Shown piece after piece: positions 1-8,688 of a DNA stretch of 53,635 nucleotides. The translations under genes and the position numbers were made by a program. The notes beneath the pieces are model-generated. The model was not told the origin of the DNA, searched no databases, and worked only from the letters and a program-made list of their open reading frames with translations. How positions within the stretch are numbered: the stretch's first letter is position 1; each line of letters begins with the position of its first letter. The stretch is from Thermomicrobiales bacterium (lineage in GTDB: Bacteria; Chloroflexota; Chloroflexia; Thermomicrobiales; UBA6265), in assembly GCA_020432165.1 (NCBI GenBank), contig JAGQGU010000011.1, positions 1-53,635 on the forward strand, written 5' to 3'.

Positions 1-24
1 TCACATCTCCATAGTAGAGACAAG

Positions 25-45
25 CGCTGGGCCTTGTGCCCAGCG
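25..45 (-). terminator. Hairpin after the MarR gene
   Basis: An 8-bp perfect stem (25-32 pairs with 38-45) encloses a 5-base loop. It lies about 30 bases past the stop codon of the MarR gene on the minus strand. The tail on that strand is CTTGTCTCTACT, which is T-poor, so this is only a plausible rho-independent terminator. No gene is visible in bases 1-73. Confidence 0.4.
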
Positions 46-73
46 GGCCGGAGAAGATAGCTGATTCTGCGGA

Positions 74-541
74 CTATTCCTCGCATTCAAGTATTGCGAC
101 TTGCTGTTGGTAAAGAGCGGTGACTGCCTCATAGTGTTTCGTCAGAAAACATAGCTCTTCATGGGTATACTGATGCGCCATTTCCTGGAACGCTGTGCCG
201 TAAGCATGGTAGAAGGGCAAGATGCGTTCCCTCACCAGGGGCAGGTTTGGTGCCACGATAATTCGGCGCCGGTCAGTTTCGTCGATGGTACGCGTCACAT
301 ACCCTACACGTTCCAGACGATCAATCATGGCGGTCACACTGCTCTTGCTAAGGTGCATCGCCTGCGCGAGATCCGTTGCACTCGCCTGTCCCATGTCAAG
401 CAGGTAGTCGATACATTCAGCATCTGTGACATGTATTCCTGCGCTCTCAGCAATGAGCGCGCGCATCCGTAGAGAGGGACGTGACATCTCTTTCGCCGCT
501 TTACTGAGGTAAAAGACAAGAGCGGCGTGATTCGTTGACAT
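74..541 (-). CDS. MarR family transcriptional regulator
   Basis: This is a small dimeric winged-helix DNA-binding protein of 155 residues, the normal MarR length. A helix-turn-helix spans about residues 43-80 (recognition helix about 66-80, SKSSVTAMIDRLE). A wing follows around residues 88-96, carrying the typical D-R-R-R signature. The start is the ATG at 541. The gene lies 21 bases downstream of a small membrane-protein gene on the same strand, so the two are probably co-transcribed. A 15-bp perfect palindrome sits upstream of the pair, which suggests autorepression. The effector cannot be read from the sequence. Family assignment is firm; the target genes are inference. Confidence 0.9.
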   Translation of the reverse strand: MSTNHAALVFYLSKAAKEMSRPSLRMRALIAESAGIHVTDAECIDYLLDMGQASATDLAQAMHLSKSSVTAMIDRLERVGYVTRTIDETDRRRIIVAPNLPLVRERILPFYHAYGTAFQEMAHQYTHEELCFLTKHYEAVTALYQQQVAILECEE

Positions 542-562
542 ACTAAATCGATTCCTGCGGTG

Positions 563-757
563 TTAGTCCCGTGGCCAGCCGGGTTCGATTCCGGTGATTT
601 TGACGAAGACGACAAACGCCAGTGATATCAAAATGCCAACACCAATTGCATAGAGGATTGGGTGCACCAGGCCAAAGCTCAATGCGATGAGGACACCAAA
701 AACGAATAAGGCGATCCTGTTTGCCCAAACGTTTGGTTGAGGGGTGTTCCTGCTCAT
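563..757 (-). CDS. Small two-helix membrane protein
   Basis: This 64-residue protein has two hydrophobic segments, about residues 14-30 and 33-53, joined by a very short turn, with a polar N-terminus and a charged C-terminus. It is therefore probably a helical hairpin in the membrane. I do not recognise the family. It is the first gene of a two-gene unit with the MarR regulator that follows 21 bases later. Small membrane proteins next to MarR genes are sometimes transport or stress accessory proteins, but nothing here proves a function. Confidence 0.6.
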   Translation of the reverse strand: MSRNTPQPNVWANRIALFVFGVLIALSFGLVHPILYAIGVGILISLAFVVFVKITGIEPGWPRD

Positions 758-791
758 GTCGAGATTCCTTCATTGCCGGTAAATCACTTTG

Positions 792-806
792 GTTCGATTA
801 TCGAAC
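792..806. promoter_or_regulatory. Candidate MarR operator (15-bp palindrome)
   Basis: GTTCGATTATCGAAC is a perfect inverted repeat with 7-base arms and one central base. It lies 35 bases upstream of the small membrane-protein gene that precedes marR. On the minus strand it contains GATAAT, a good -10 candidate, so a bound dimer would block the promoter. No convincing -35 is visible. Operator function is inferred from symmetry, position and the adjacent MarR gene. Confidence 0.5.
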
Positions 807-923
807 TAATGTGATTGTAGTGAGCGTCGTTGAGATTGTCCAGCTACTTTGGGTGCGGCGCTATGGGGTCGTATCTCGTACGTCGGATTATGAGGCCGAG
901 CTCGATAGGATGTAGGTGAGGGG

Positions 924-1004
924 TGCGGGCGGCGGGAGTCGAACCCGCACGGGTCTCCCCAACGGAGTTTAAGTCCGCAGCGTCTGCCATTCCGCCACGC
1001 CCGC
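924..1004 (-). tRNA. tRNA-Leu(TAA)
   Basis: The cloverleaf reads on the minus strand. The acceptor stem is GCGGGCG/CGCCCGC with discriminator A at 924. The anticodon loop is CUUAAAC with anticodon UAA. A T-arm of GCGGG-TTCGACT-CCCGC is visible, and a longer variable arm is present, as expected for a class II tRNA. The CCA end is not encoded. It is separated from the upstream tRNA-Gly by a terminator, so it probably has its own promoter. Confidence 0.95.
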
Positions 1005-1014
1005 AGTGATAGTG

Positions 1015-1043
1015 AGTGTACGCGGTTGGGCGGATAGTCTCCA
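1015..1043 (-). promoter_or_regulatory. Candidate promoter of tRNA-Leu
   Basis: On the minus strand TGGAGA (1038-1043), a 17-base spacer and TACACT (1015-1020) precede the tRNA-Leu 5' end at 1004 by about 10 bases. The -35 is weak (4 of 6). The site is needed because a terminator separates this tRNA from the upstream tRNA-Gly. Confidence 0.45.
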
Positions 1044-1055
1044 CCGATTACCGGG

Positions 1056-1089
1056 AAAAACAACAAAGGCCAGACATCGTTGTCTGGCC
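1056..1089 (-). terminator. Rho-independent terminator of tRNA-Gly
   Basis: A perfect 9-bp stem (GGCCAGACA at 1068-1076 with TGTCTGGCC at 1081-1089) has a 4-base loop. On the minus strand it is followed by TTTGTTGTTTTT. It lies 20 bases past the 3' end of tRNA-Gly. Confidence 0.85.
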
Positions 1090-1108
1090 CGTTGTCACGT
1101 TCCTGTGG

Positions 1109-1180
1109 AGCGGAAGACGGGATTCGAACCCGCGACCTTCTCCTTGGCAAGGAGATGCTCTACCACTGAGCCACTTCCGC
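1109..1180 (-). tRNA. tRNA-Gly(GCC)
   Basis: The cloverleaf is read on the minus strand. The acceptor stem is GCGGAAG/CTTCCGC with discriminator U. The D-arm has GGCTCAGTGGTAGAGC, the anticodon loop is UUGCCAA (anticodon GCC), and the T-arm has GCGGG-TTCGAAT-CCCGT. CCA is not encoded. It forms a stand-alone unit with its own promoter and terminator. Confidence 0.97.
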
Positions 1181-1208
1181 GTACACCGATCATTTCGGCA
1201 GCGAAGGA

Positions 1209-1238
1209 AGTATAGGTCACCACTAATCTGTGTGTCAA
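1209..1238 (-). promoter_or_regulatory. Promoter of tRNA-Gly
   Basis: On the minus strand TTGACA (1233-1238), an 18-base spacer and TATACT (1209-1214) lie about 29 bases upstream of the tRNA 5' end. This is the best sigma-70-type promoter in the window by consensus match (6 of 6 and 5 of 6). Confidence 0.8.
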
Positions 1239-1288
1239 GCGATTTTCGGCCCCCGAATTCCTAGCGCACTCGTGCTGATCGTTCACTC

Positions 1289-1317
1289 TGTACATCCGTG
1301 ACAACTTGGCATATACT
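1289..1317 (+). promoter_or_regulatory. Candidate promoter of ftsK
   Basis: TGTACA (1289-1294), a 17-base spacer and TATACT (1312-1317) lie upstream of ftsK. The heptamer GTGACAA occurs twice, at 1298-1304 and 1329-1335, 31 bases (about three helical turns) apart and flanking the -10. A regulator could use these, but there is no direct evidence for one. Confidence 0.35.
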
Positions 1318-1393
1318 GTACGTACGTTGTGACAAGATGCTCCGCAGTCGATATTCATCTTGTCTCCCCGCATATTGAGGAAAGAGATTTCGC

Positions 1394-3655
1394 ATGGCGA
1401 CACAAACCCGCGCTCAGGGCGCCGCCACGAAAAAGAAAACGAAATCCACCAGAAAGGCGACACCGTCGCAGCCGACGGGGCTCTCGTTGCTGGCTATCCG
1501 TACACGTGCCCTTGTGCAGGGGGCCGTGCCGCAGCTGGATATGAGCGATCGCTTCAAGCGTGAGCTTCTTGGCGGAATCTTCGCTGTTTTGGCGTTGCTC
1601 AGTAGCTGGGCGATTGGTCGGGGTGCCCAGGATGGCGCGTTTGTGAAGTGGTGGGGCGGTGTGCTCCACGCGCTCGCGGGCGATGCCGCATTCGTTGTGC
1701 CTATCTTCTCGGTACTCATCGCTGTCCGCGCATTCACCGCTGGCGATGGCCCGGTTTTGCTCTTCCGCCATTACTTTGGTGGTATTGCCTTTGTTGCCGG
1801 TGCTGCCGGTCTCCTCGATTCCCGCAACGATGGTGGCGCCATCGGCAGCATCGTGAACGATCTGCTCACGGGCATGCTCGGTCGTGTCTTTGCAGGCATC
1901 GTTCTTTTCGGATTGGGTATTCTCTCGATCTTCCTGCTTTCAGGTCACGATCTGCATTCATTTGATCAGGAGATTCGTCGCCTGCTCCCAAAACGGGAGA
2001 CGGCCAATCCCAAACCGGTGGTCGCCCAGGTGCCAAACCAGACCCTGCGCTTCACCGCCGTCACACCGGTCGTTGAGAAGAAGAAGCGGGCACCAAAGCT
2101 TGTGGCTGAACCGGTGCTGGAGAAGCCAGTCGAGTTGGTGGTGAATCTGCCGGAGAAACCCAAGGAAGGGAAGGTCACTTCACCCGCCAAGGTGGTAGAG
2201 ACCAAAGCGGTTCAGGCAGGTTTGCCCTTCCCGCTGCCCGATCTGCAACTCTTGCCCTACTACGAGCAGGTGATTCCGGACCCCGACTTGCTCAAACGTA
2301 AGGCCGGCGTCATCGAATCCACGCTGCAGAGTTTCAGCGTGCGCGCCACCGTGCGCGAGATCAATCCCGGTCCGGCGGTAACGCAGTTCGCACTGGAGCC
2401 AGCCAATGGTGTCAAGGTGAGCAAGATTGTCTCGTTGCAGAACGATCTCGCCCTGGCTCTGGCTGCGCAAAGCATCCGCATGGAAGCACCAATTCCGGGC
2501 ATGGCGCGCGTTGGTATCGAGATCCCGAATCCGCAAATCGCCACGGTGGGTTTGCGTGAGGTGCTGGAATCGCCGGCCTTCCGCAAGAATAAGGCGAAGC
2601 TACCGCTGCCGTTGGGTCGCGATGTGAACGGCAAGTACATCGTTGGTGATCTCACCAAGATGCCGCATCTGTTGATCGCTGGTGCTACCGGCTCCGGTAA
2701 GTCGGTTTGTATCAACGGCATTATCAGCACGCTGATCAGCGTGAAACAGCCGGATGAACTCAAGCTGGTCATGATCGATCCGAAGATGGTCGAGCTGGTG
2801 GGCTACAACGGTGTACCACACCTGATGTGCCCGGTTGTGACCGAGATGGACAAGGTTGTTGGTGCGCTGCGCATGGTGCTGCGGGAGATGAACCGTCGCT
2901 ACGAGCTCTTCAAGCAGGTTGGTGTACGCAATCTCGATGGTTATCGCACCTGGGCTGCCGAAGAGTTGGAAGCCGAGAAGCTACCTTATATGGTGGTGAT
3001 CATCGACGAGCTCGCCGATCTCATGATGACGACACCAGACGAAGTCGAAACGCTGCTGGCCCGCCTCACGCAGATGGCGCGTGCCACCGGTATCCATCTC
3101 ATCATTGCCACGCAGCGACCATCGGTGAATGTGCTCACTGGTCTGATCAAGGCCAATGTGCCGGCCCGTATCGCCTTTGCGGTCAGTAGCCAAACCGATA
3201 GCCGGGTGGTGCTTGATCTTGGTGGTGCCGAACGGTTGCTTGGTCGTGGCGATATGCTCTATCTTCCGCCGGATGAGTCCAAACCAACCCGCGTGCAGGG
3301 TGCGTTTATTGATGATGAGGTGAAATCGATTGTCGACCACTGGAAGACGGTCTCGCCGAATCCGAACTACCACCCGGAATGGCTGAATCTGCCCAGTTCT
3401 GGCAAGAACGCGGATACCGGAGGTGGTGGCGACTTCGAGTTGGATGAGGACGAACCGCTGTATCAGCAGGCGCTGGATGTCGTGCGGTCACAGGGTACCG
3501 CCTCTGCCAGTATGCTGCAGCGTCGACTACGCGTCGGGTACAACCGCGCTGCGCGCATGATCGAGCAGATGGAAGAAGAGGGGATCATTGGTCCCGCCGA
3601 CGGTGCCAAGGGCCGCCCGGTTCTGCGCAACTACGAAGCAGTCGAGATCGATTAG
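1394..3655 (+). CDS. ftsK: DNA translocase FtsK/SpoIIIE
   Basis: FtsK is a membrane-anchored hexameric motor that pumps double-stranded DNA through the closing septum and helps resolve chromosome ends. The 753-residue protein has a basic N-terminus and four membrane segments (about 58-75, 95-113, 125-141, 162-183). A charged Lys/Pro-rich linker leads to the alpha/beta motor, with Walker A GATGSGKS near residues 430-437 and Walker B VVIIDE near 534-539. The C-terminal gamma winged helix (about 684-745) contains the typical SMLQRRLRVGYNRAARMIEQ stretch. The short linker fits SpoIIIE-like proteins. The ATG start follows a GAGGAAAGAG ribosome site. A strong hairpin follows the gene, so it appears to be its own unit. 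Confidence 0.97.
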   Translation: MATQTRAQGAATKKKTKSTRKATPSQPTGLSLLAIRTRALVQGAVPQLDMSDRFKRELLGGIFAVLALLSSWAIGRGAQDGAFVKWWGGVLHALAGDAAFVVPIFSVLIAVRAFTAGDGPVLLFRHYFGGIAFVAGAAGLLDSRNDGGAIGSIVNDLLTGMLGRVFAGIVLFGLGILSIFLLSGHDLHSFDQEIRRLLPKRETANPKPVVAQVPNQTLRFTAVTPVVEKKKRAPKLVAEPVLEKPVELVVNLPEKPKEGKVTSPAKVVETKAVQAGLPFPLPDLQLLPYYEQVIPDPDLLKRKAGVIESTLQSFSVRATVREINPGPAVTQFALEPANGVKVSKIVSLQNDLALALAAQSIRMEAPIPGMARVGIEIPNPQIATVGLREVLESPAFRKNKAKLPLPLGRDVNGKYIVGDLTKMPHLLIAGATGSGKSVCINGIISTLISVKQPDELKLVMIDPKMVELVGYNGVPHLMCPVVTEMDKVVGALRMVLREMNRRYELFKQVGVRNLDGYRTWAAEELEAEKLPYMVVIIDELADLMMTTPDEVETLLARLTQMARATGIHLIIATQRPSVNVLTGLIKANVPARIAFAVSSQTDSRVVLDLGGAERLLGRGDMLYLPPDESKPTRVQGAFIDDEVKSIVDHWKTVSPNPNYHPEWLNLPSSGKNADTGGGGDFELDEDEPLYQQALDVVRSQGTASASMLQRRLRVGYNRAARMIEQMEEEGIIGPADGAKGRPVLRNYEAVEID

Positions 3656-3676
3656 GTCACATTCAGAATCGAGATA

Positions 3677-3706
3677 ACGGGAGGTGTCATACACGACGCC
3701 TCCCGT
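3677..3706 (+). terminator. Hairpin terminator after ftsK
   Basis: A 12-bp stem (3677-3688 with 3695-3706, one G-T pair) with loop ATACAC lies about 20 bases past the ftsK stop. The following bases are only moderately T-rich (ACGCTTATATGGTTT), so termination may be partial. Confidence 0.65.
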
Positions 3707-3756
3707 ACGCTTATATGGTTTGCCAGGAATGTTGGCCGGACAATGAGGGGGCAGAA

Positions 3757-4392
3757 ATGGATCACAACACGTCGATGATTTCTGATCGCTCCCCATTGGT
3801 GCGGCTCTGGCGTGTTGGCTTTGCGCTGCTCTGCATCGTTGCCGTCGTGGTCCAGATGCAGAAGTCGCCGAACATTGCTCACTTCTTTAGCTTCTTTACG
3901 ATTCAGAGCAATATCATCGGCGCGGTTATCCTGCTCTATGGCGGACTGGTTATACCGGCAAAGACCCGGGTCTGGGATCTCATCCGCGGTGGTGCCACCA
4001 TCTACCTGATGCTGACTGGTGTTATCTACAATCTCCTTCTCGTCGACATCTCCGAGGAGCTGCAAACCACCATCCCCTGGGTGAATCATGTGCTGCATAT
4101 CGTTATGCCGTTGGTCATGGTGATCGATTTTCTGCTCATCCCGTTGGTGCACCGCTTGCAATTCCGGCAGACGATCGTCTGGTCACTCTATCCATTGGCA
4201 TATTTCGCCTATTCACTCATTCGCGGACCAATTGTGGACTGGTATCCCTATCCCTTCCTCGATCCACGTGAGAACGGCTATCCGCAGGTATTCGTGTTCA
4301 GCCTGATCGTGCTGGTGTGTTTCCTCGCCACCAGTTGGCTCCTGGCGGCGACTAACAATTGGCGGCTTGACAGGACCGAGCCTGCTCGCTGA
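3757..4392 (+). CDS. Pr6Pr family membrane protein
   Basis: This integral membrane protein of 211 residues has about six hydrophobic segments. The stretch HFFSFFTIQSNIIGA is the hallmark of the Pr6Pr family of bacterial multi-spanning proteins, whose biochemical role is unknown. A frame-open ATG lies further upstream at 3715, but GAGGGGG sits just before the ATG at 3757 and the residues before it are not family-like, so 3757 was chosen. Neighbours (ftsK, recR) do not suggest a role. A hairpin separates it from ftsK. Confidence 0.75.
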   Translation: MDHNTSMISDRSPLVRLWRVGFALLCIVAVVVQMQKSPNIAHFFSFFTIQSNIIGAVILLYGGLVIPAKTRVWDLIRGGATIYLMLTGVIYNLLLVDISEELQTTIPWVNHVLHIVMPLVMVIDFLLIPLVHRLQFRQTIVWSLYPLAYFAYSLIRGPIVDWYPYPFLDPRENGYPQVFVFSLIVLVCFLATSWLLAATNNWRLDRTEPAR

Positions 4393-4450
4393 TCGTCGCG
4401 TTTACTCCAGGTGGTAAAATAGAATAGATGTTCGAGTAACGAGGTGTTCC

Positions 4451-5062
4451 ATGAGTTCAGCATTCGGGTCGGGTGTCGCTCAGCCGGTCGCGACTCTTTC
4501 GCAGGAGCTGGCGAAGCTGCCCGGTATCGGTCCCAAGACAGCCAGTCGTCTGGCCTATCACATTCTTAAGGCGAGCCGTGAGGATGCGGTTGCGTTGGCC
4601 GAGGCGATTGTTGAGGTCAAGAATCGTATCAGCATGTGTCCCATCTGCTTCAATATGACCGAGCAGGTGCCATGCGAGATTTGTAGCGATCCTCGTCGGG
4701 AAAACACGATCTGCGTCGTTCAGGATCCGCTCGATGTGGTCGCGATCGAACGCACGCACGAATATCGTGGGAAGTACCACGTACTCCACGGCGCGATCTC
4801 GCCGGTCGATGGCATTACTCCGGATAAGCTCCGCATCTCCGAGCTGATCGAACGCGTGAAGGTAGATTCGCCGGATGAAGTGATCGTCTTCACGAATCTC
4901 GATCTCAATGGCGATGCCACCGCCGTCTATCTCCATCGCCAGTTGGCGCCGCTCGGTGTGAACGTATCACGACCAGCCAGTGGACTCCCGGTCGGTAGCG
5001 ATCTCGAGTATGTGGACGATATGACACTTGGCCGATCATTGGCGGGTCGGCGCATCTTTTAA
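4451..5062 (+). CDS. recR: Recombination mediator RecR
   Basis: RecR works with RecF and RecO to load RecA on SSB-coated single-stranded DNA at gaps. The 203-residue length is typical. Visible are an N-terminal helix-hairpin-helix (LAKLPGIGPKTASRLAYHIL, about 20-40) and a four-cysteine zinc finger, CPIC and CEIC, about residues 62-80. A Toprim domain follows with ICVVQDPLDVVAIE, HGAISPVDG and TNLDLNGDATAVYL; the usual Glu of the last motif is Asp here. The AT-rich TAAAAT at 4415-4420 could be a -10 but no -35 matches. Its place close to tmk and a DarA-type gene resembles the recR-tmk-yaaQ neighbourhood of Firmicutes. Confidence 0.97.
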   Translation: MSSAFGSGVAQPVATLSQELAKLPGIGPKTASRLAYHILKASREDAVALAEAIVEVKNRISMCPICFNMTEQVPCEICSDPRRENTICVVQDPLDVVAIERTHEYRGKYHVLHGAISPVDGITPDKLRISELIERVKVDSPDEVIVFTNLDLNGDATAVYLHRQLAPLGVNVSRPASGLPVGSDLEYVDDMTLGRSLAGRRIF

Positions 5063-5082
5063 CCTGGGCTTTGCAGCAATGC

Positions 5083-5111
5083 TTGTATCCAGGGAGGGTG
5101 GTCGCTAGAAT
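5083..5111 (+). promoter_or_regulatory. Candidate promoter giving a leaderless transcript
   Basis: TTGTAT (5083-5088), a 17-base spacer and TAGAAT (5106-5111) lie just upstream of the ATG at 5119. Initiation 7-8 bases past the -10 would fall on that ATG. The -35 matches only three positions, so the call is tentative. Confidence 0.4.
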
Positions 5112-5118
5112 CAGGGTA

Positions 5119-6228
5119 ATGGCTATACGAAGTAATCATGACGCCCAGCGCGTCCTCCAGTTCGGCAAGAAGGAGTCTGGCCCACGGCGGTTCGACAACC
5201 AGCCCAGTCAGCCACACACGAACGCGCCCCAGCAATCCGATATCTCTGTCCGTCCCTATCATCTTCTGGAATCCAACGCCCTGGCGGGATTCGCCGAGCG
5301 TATCGAGCTGCGATTCCCCGAAAGTTCATTCGTGCAACCGGGAGCGGTGAAGCTGGTGTTGCGTCGGCTCTTCCGCGCCGAGAATACCGATCAACCGATC
5401 TATCTGGCGGTGGACAAACGATCAGGTAAAAAGCTCGGAGCGTTGCAGTGTCGGCAACAGCCTGCAGATGATCGCTGGCATTTGCAATTCATGGCCATAC
5501 ATGAATGTGACCTTTCCGATTTTGAGATTCCGGTAGCGTTACTGGAGCATGCCGTTGGCGAAGCCGGGAGCAGAGGCGCGCGCCGTATTCTCGCTCGGGT
5601 CGATGTCGATAGTCCGATTGCCGCGGCTATGCGTGCGGTTGGCTTTGCGGCATACACGCGGGAACAGGTTTGCCTGATCCATGACCGCGCTGTTGCTCAC
5701 CTCGATCAGCGGGTACGCAGCCAGCAGAAGTCGGATGTTTGGGGAGTGCACCAGCTCTATCTCCATACAACTCCGCGCGAGGTTCAGACTGCTGAAGCGC
5801 TCACCAGCCACGCCTGGGATGTTGATACCGAAGGTCGCACCCAGCGAGGATGGTTTGTCGCTAACAATGGCGATATCTCCGCGTTTATCCGGGTGCGAAC
5901 GGAACGACACTTCCACGTGCTGGATGTGATGACCACACCCATGGATCGGGCGGATGTCGCGTCCCTGCTCGGCAGCGTGTTGCTGGCCCTGCGCAGCGAA
6001 ACATCTCGCCCAATCTATCTATTGTTGCGAGGTTATCAGGCCGACCTGAGCAGCAGTCTGGCGGAGTACATCGGTGAGCCCGTTGCCGAGCAGTTCCTGA
6101 TGGTGAAATACACCACTGTTCCAGCCGCCAGGCGTGCTGCGGAGACATTTGAGTTGCTCCGGCCAGTCGAATCAGATCCGCAACGAGTACCGTCGTTTTA
6201 TGTGAGGGATATCCATGAGCAGTGCTGA
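5119..6228 (+). CDS. GNAT-like acyltransferase-fold protein
   Basis: This 369-residue protein has the pattern of two GNAT-type halves. Strands such as [19 protein letters not shown] are followed by [11 protein letters not shown] and [23 protein letters not shown] (about residues 120-200), which resemble the beta4, acetyl-CoA loop and C-terminal part of an N-acetyltransferase. A second, more degenerate half follows. The frame is open 48 bases further upstream, but no ribosome site supports that start and the promoter candidate points to 5119. It overlaps the next gene by 14 bases, so the two products are probably made together. Fold is inferred; substrate is unknown. Confidence 0.6.
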   Translation: MAIRSNHDAQRVLQFGKKESGPRRFDNQPSQPHTNAPQQSDISVRPYHLLESNALAGFAERIELRFPESSFVQPGAVKLVLRRLFRAENTDQPIYLAVDKRSGKKLGALQCRQQPADDRWHLQFMAIHECDLSDFEIPVALLEHAVGEAGSRGARRILARVDVDSPIAAAMRAVGFAAYTREQVCLIHDRAVAHLDQRVRSQQKSDVWGVHQLYLHTTPREVQTAEALTSHAWDVDTEGRTQRGWFVANNGDISAFIRVRTERHFHVLDVMTTPMDRADVASLLGSVLLALRSETSRPIYLLLRGYQADLSSSLAEYIGEPVAEQFLMVKYTTVPAARRAAETFELLRPVESDPQRVPSFYVRDIHEQC

Positions 6229-8056
6229 GAACCAGACAAATGCATCTCACATTCTCGTGTCTGACGATCAAGCTCAGGAAGAACAAATGAGTAGTAACGG
6301 TAATGGCAATGAACACGCTATCACGGATGACATACAGGTATTGCTGGAGGTGCTTCCCGAAGCAATCGCCAGCGAGGTAAAACAGCTTCAAGCCGCTCAT
6401 CCGGAGTACGGGCCGCTGGTCGAGATCGTGATTGATCTCGGACGCCTGCCGGAAGCTCGCTTCCAGCACGAAGAGATCGAGCTGAGTGCCATCGATGTCA
6501 CGCGTCAAGACCTGGCGATGGTCGCGGAGCGTATTGGCACCTTTGGCGATGATAATCGTGCCGGTATCGAACGCACCCTGCATCGTATCTCCGCCATTCG
6601 CAATCGTACCGGCGAGATCGTCGGGCTGACGTGTCGTATTGGTCGTGCTGTTTACGGCACAATCGCCATCATTAGCGATCTGATCGAGAGCGGCGAGAGT
6701 GTGCTCATTCTCGGTCGACCGGGCGTCGGCAAAACGACTCTGTTACGCGAGACCGCGCGCGTACTGGCGGATGAACTGCGCAAACGCGTGGTGGTGGTCG
6801 ATACCAGCAATGAGATCGCTGGCGACGGCGATATTCCGCATCCGGCTATCGGTCGGGCCCGACGCATGCAGGTGCCGACACCGACAGCTCAGGATCGCAT
6901 CATGATTGAGGCTGTGGAGAACCACATGCCACAGGTGGTGGTGATCGACGAAATTGGTACTGAGCTGGAGGCTATGGCTGCGCGCACGATCGCTGAGCGC
7001 GGTGTGCAGCTTATTGGCACGGCACATGGGAATACGCTTGAGAACCTGATGCTGAATCCCACGCTGACGGATCTCATTGGTGGTATTCAGAGCGTCACGC
7101 TTTCCGACGAGGAGGCACGCCGCCGCGGCACCCAGAAATCGATCCTGGAGCGCAAGGCTCCACCGACGTTCGGAGTGATGGTCGAGATCGTTGAACGCGA
7201 CGAGGTGATCGTGCACAAGGATGTCGCCGCCACCGTCGATGCCTTGCTTCGCGGTGCTCCACCGCGTTCTGAGCGTCGTACACGGCACAGCGATGGCTCG
7301 ATCACCAGCGCAGCCTCGGAGGATGAGCGACGCGATCCGACCAATCGCCAGCGCTCAGGTCGCCAAAACTCAATCGCACCGCGGACCGAGCCGATCTTCG
7401 ATGATGCGCTTTTCGCCGAGGCGCTGGAGCGATCACAACATCTCGAGGAACCCACAGATGTTGGCGTTATCGATGCTCGTACCGTCATTCCGCCACTGGC
7501 AGCAATGGCCAAAGGCCGCGGTACACCGGAGAAGCCGATTCGGATCTTCCCCTTTGGCTTGAGTCGACACCGGCTCGATGCTTCGATCAGTCGGCTGAAT
7601 GCACCCGCTATTATCGTCAAGACCGAGCGCGAAGCCGATATTGTAATGACGCTGAAGAATACCTATCGCAACAAGGCCGAACCAGTACGTGAGGCGGAGA
7701 TGCGCGGCATACCTGTCTATGTGCTGCGCAGCAATACCGGTGTGCAGATGGAGAATGTACTGCGTTCGATCTTTCCATCCACCATTGATGATGATATCGA
7801 TGACGGGGAGGATACCTCTGCCCCAAAACTGAGTTCGCGCGAACGTCGGATGCATGATGTGACGATCGCGCTCTCGGAAGCCGAGGAAGCAATCAATGCC
7901 ATCATGCAAGGAGCCCCGGCGACCGCGCTGCGACCGCAAGCACCCACGATCCGGCGCATGCAGCATGAGCTCGCCGAACGCTACAATCTTGGCTCCCGTA
8001 GTCGGGGACGTGATCCCTTCCGTCATGTCGAGATCTATCGCCCCGGAGTGCAGTAG
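6215..8056 (+). CDS. R3H domain AAA ATPase (SpoIIIAA/Ycf45-like)
   Basis: This 613-residue protein has a RecA-like ATPase of the SpoIIIAA/Ycf45 group, with Walker A GRPGVGKT at residues 167-174, a Walker B around [10 protein letters not shown] and a downstream sensor region [12 protein letters not shown] low-complexity charged linker (about 345-420) comes next, then a globular part and a C-terminal R3H single-strand nucleic-acid-binding domain ending near [12 protein letters not shown]. The likely role is nucleotide-dependent binding of RNA or single-stranded DNA; the exact function of these proteins is not established. The ATG lies inside the end of the preceding gene, with GAGGGA as ribosome site, and tmk follows 2 bases after the stop. 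Confidence 0.8.
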   Translation: MSSAENQTNASHILVSDDQAQEEQMSSNGNGNEHAITDDIQVLLEVLPEAIASEVKQLQAAHPEYGPLVEIVIDLGRLPEARFQHEEIELSAIDVTRQDLAMVAERIGTFGDDNRAGIERTLHRISAIRNRTGEIVGLTCRIGRAVYGTIAIISDLIESGESVLILGRPGVGKTTLLRETARVLADELRKRVVVVDTSNEIAGDGDIPHPAIGRARRMQVPTPTAQDRIMIEAVENHMPQVVVIDEIGTELEAMAARTIAERGVQLIGTAHGNTLENLMLNPTLTDLIGGIQSVTLSDEEARRRGTQKSILERKAPPTFGVMVEIVERDEVIVHKDVAATVDALLRGAPPRSERRTRHSDGSITSAASEDERRDPTNRQRSGRQNSIAPRTEPIFDDALFAEALERSQHLEEPTDVGVIDARTVIPPLAAMAKGRGTPEKPIRIFPFGLSRHRLDASISRLNAPAIIVKTEREADIVMTLKNTYRNKAEPVREAEMRGIPVYVLRSNTGVQMENVLRSIFPSTIDDDIDDGEDTSAPKLSSRERRMHDVTIALSEAEEAINAIMQGAPATALRPQAPTIRRMQHELAERYNLGSRSRGRDPFRHVEIYRPGVQ

Positions 8057-8058
8057 CG

Positions 8059-8688
8059 GTGTTCATTGTGCTGGAAGGACCGGATGGAGCGGGGAAGTCC
8101 GTGCAGGCTACGCGTCTGGCGGAGTGGCTCTGTGTTCGTGGATTGACTGTCGTGCAGACGCGAGAACCGGGTGGTACCGCCACCGGTGATGAGATTCGCG
8201 CCATCCTGCTGCAGAGCGATCACCTCCATCTCCATGCGGAGACGGAAGCGCTTCTCATGAGCGCCGCGCGTGCGCAACATGTGCACGAGGTGCTGCTGCC
8301 TGCACTCGAGCGTGGCGATGCCATTGTCTGTGATCGCTATGCCGATTCCACCTATGCCTATCAAGGTGGCGGGCGCCAACTGAATATGGAGCAACTGGCT
8401 GTCATTCAGCACTTCGCCACTGGTGGGTTGGTTCCGAATCTCCGCATTCTGCTCGATTTGCCAGTGGAAGTGGGGCTGAACCGTCGTCATGGTGATGCCG
8501 GACAAATCAATCGTATTGATCGTGAATCCCTCGCATTCCATGAACGCGTGCGGCAAACCTTTCTCGAACTGGCTCACGCCGATCCATCCTCATGGACAAT
8601 CATTGATGCCAGCGCCGATATTGAAACGGTCACGGCTGCGATTCGGATAGCTGTGGTGGCGCACTTTCATCTGGCGGTGACATCATGA
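8059..8688 (+). CDS. tmk: Thymidylate kinase
   Basis: This enzyme phosphorylates dTMP to dTDP with ATP, an essential step of dTTP synthesis in the cytosol. The 209-residue length is normal. The P-loop EGPDGAGKS lies at residues 6-14, the thymidylate motif REPGGT follows, and DRYADSTYAYQGGGR matches the family DRY signature that contacts substrate. The start is GTG at 8059, two bases after the preceding stop, so translation is probably coupled. It overlaps the next gene by four bases (ATGA). Confidence 0.97.
   Translation: MFIVLEGPDGAGKSVQATRLAEWLCVRGLTVVQTREPGGTATGDEIRAILLQSDHLHLHAETEALLMSAARAQHVHEVLLPALERGDAIVCDRYADSTYAYQGGGRQLNMEQLAVIQHFATGGLVPNLRILLDLPVEVGLNRRHGDAGQINRIDRESLAFHERVRQTFLELAHADPSSWTIIDASADIETVTAAIRIAVVAHFHLAVTS

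Noticed and set aside
1068-1089. Start of a CRISPR-like or REP-type repeat
   Set aside because: Stems at 1068-1089, 24192-24217 and 44801-44827 differ in sequence and each follows a transcription unit; they are terminators. No repeat-spacer array was seen anywhere.
3677-3706. Long inverted repeat as an insertion-sequence end
   Set aside because: Single copy, just past a stop codon and between housekeeping genes; it fits a terminator hairpin.
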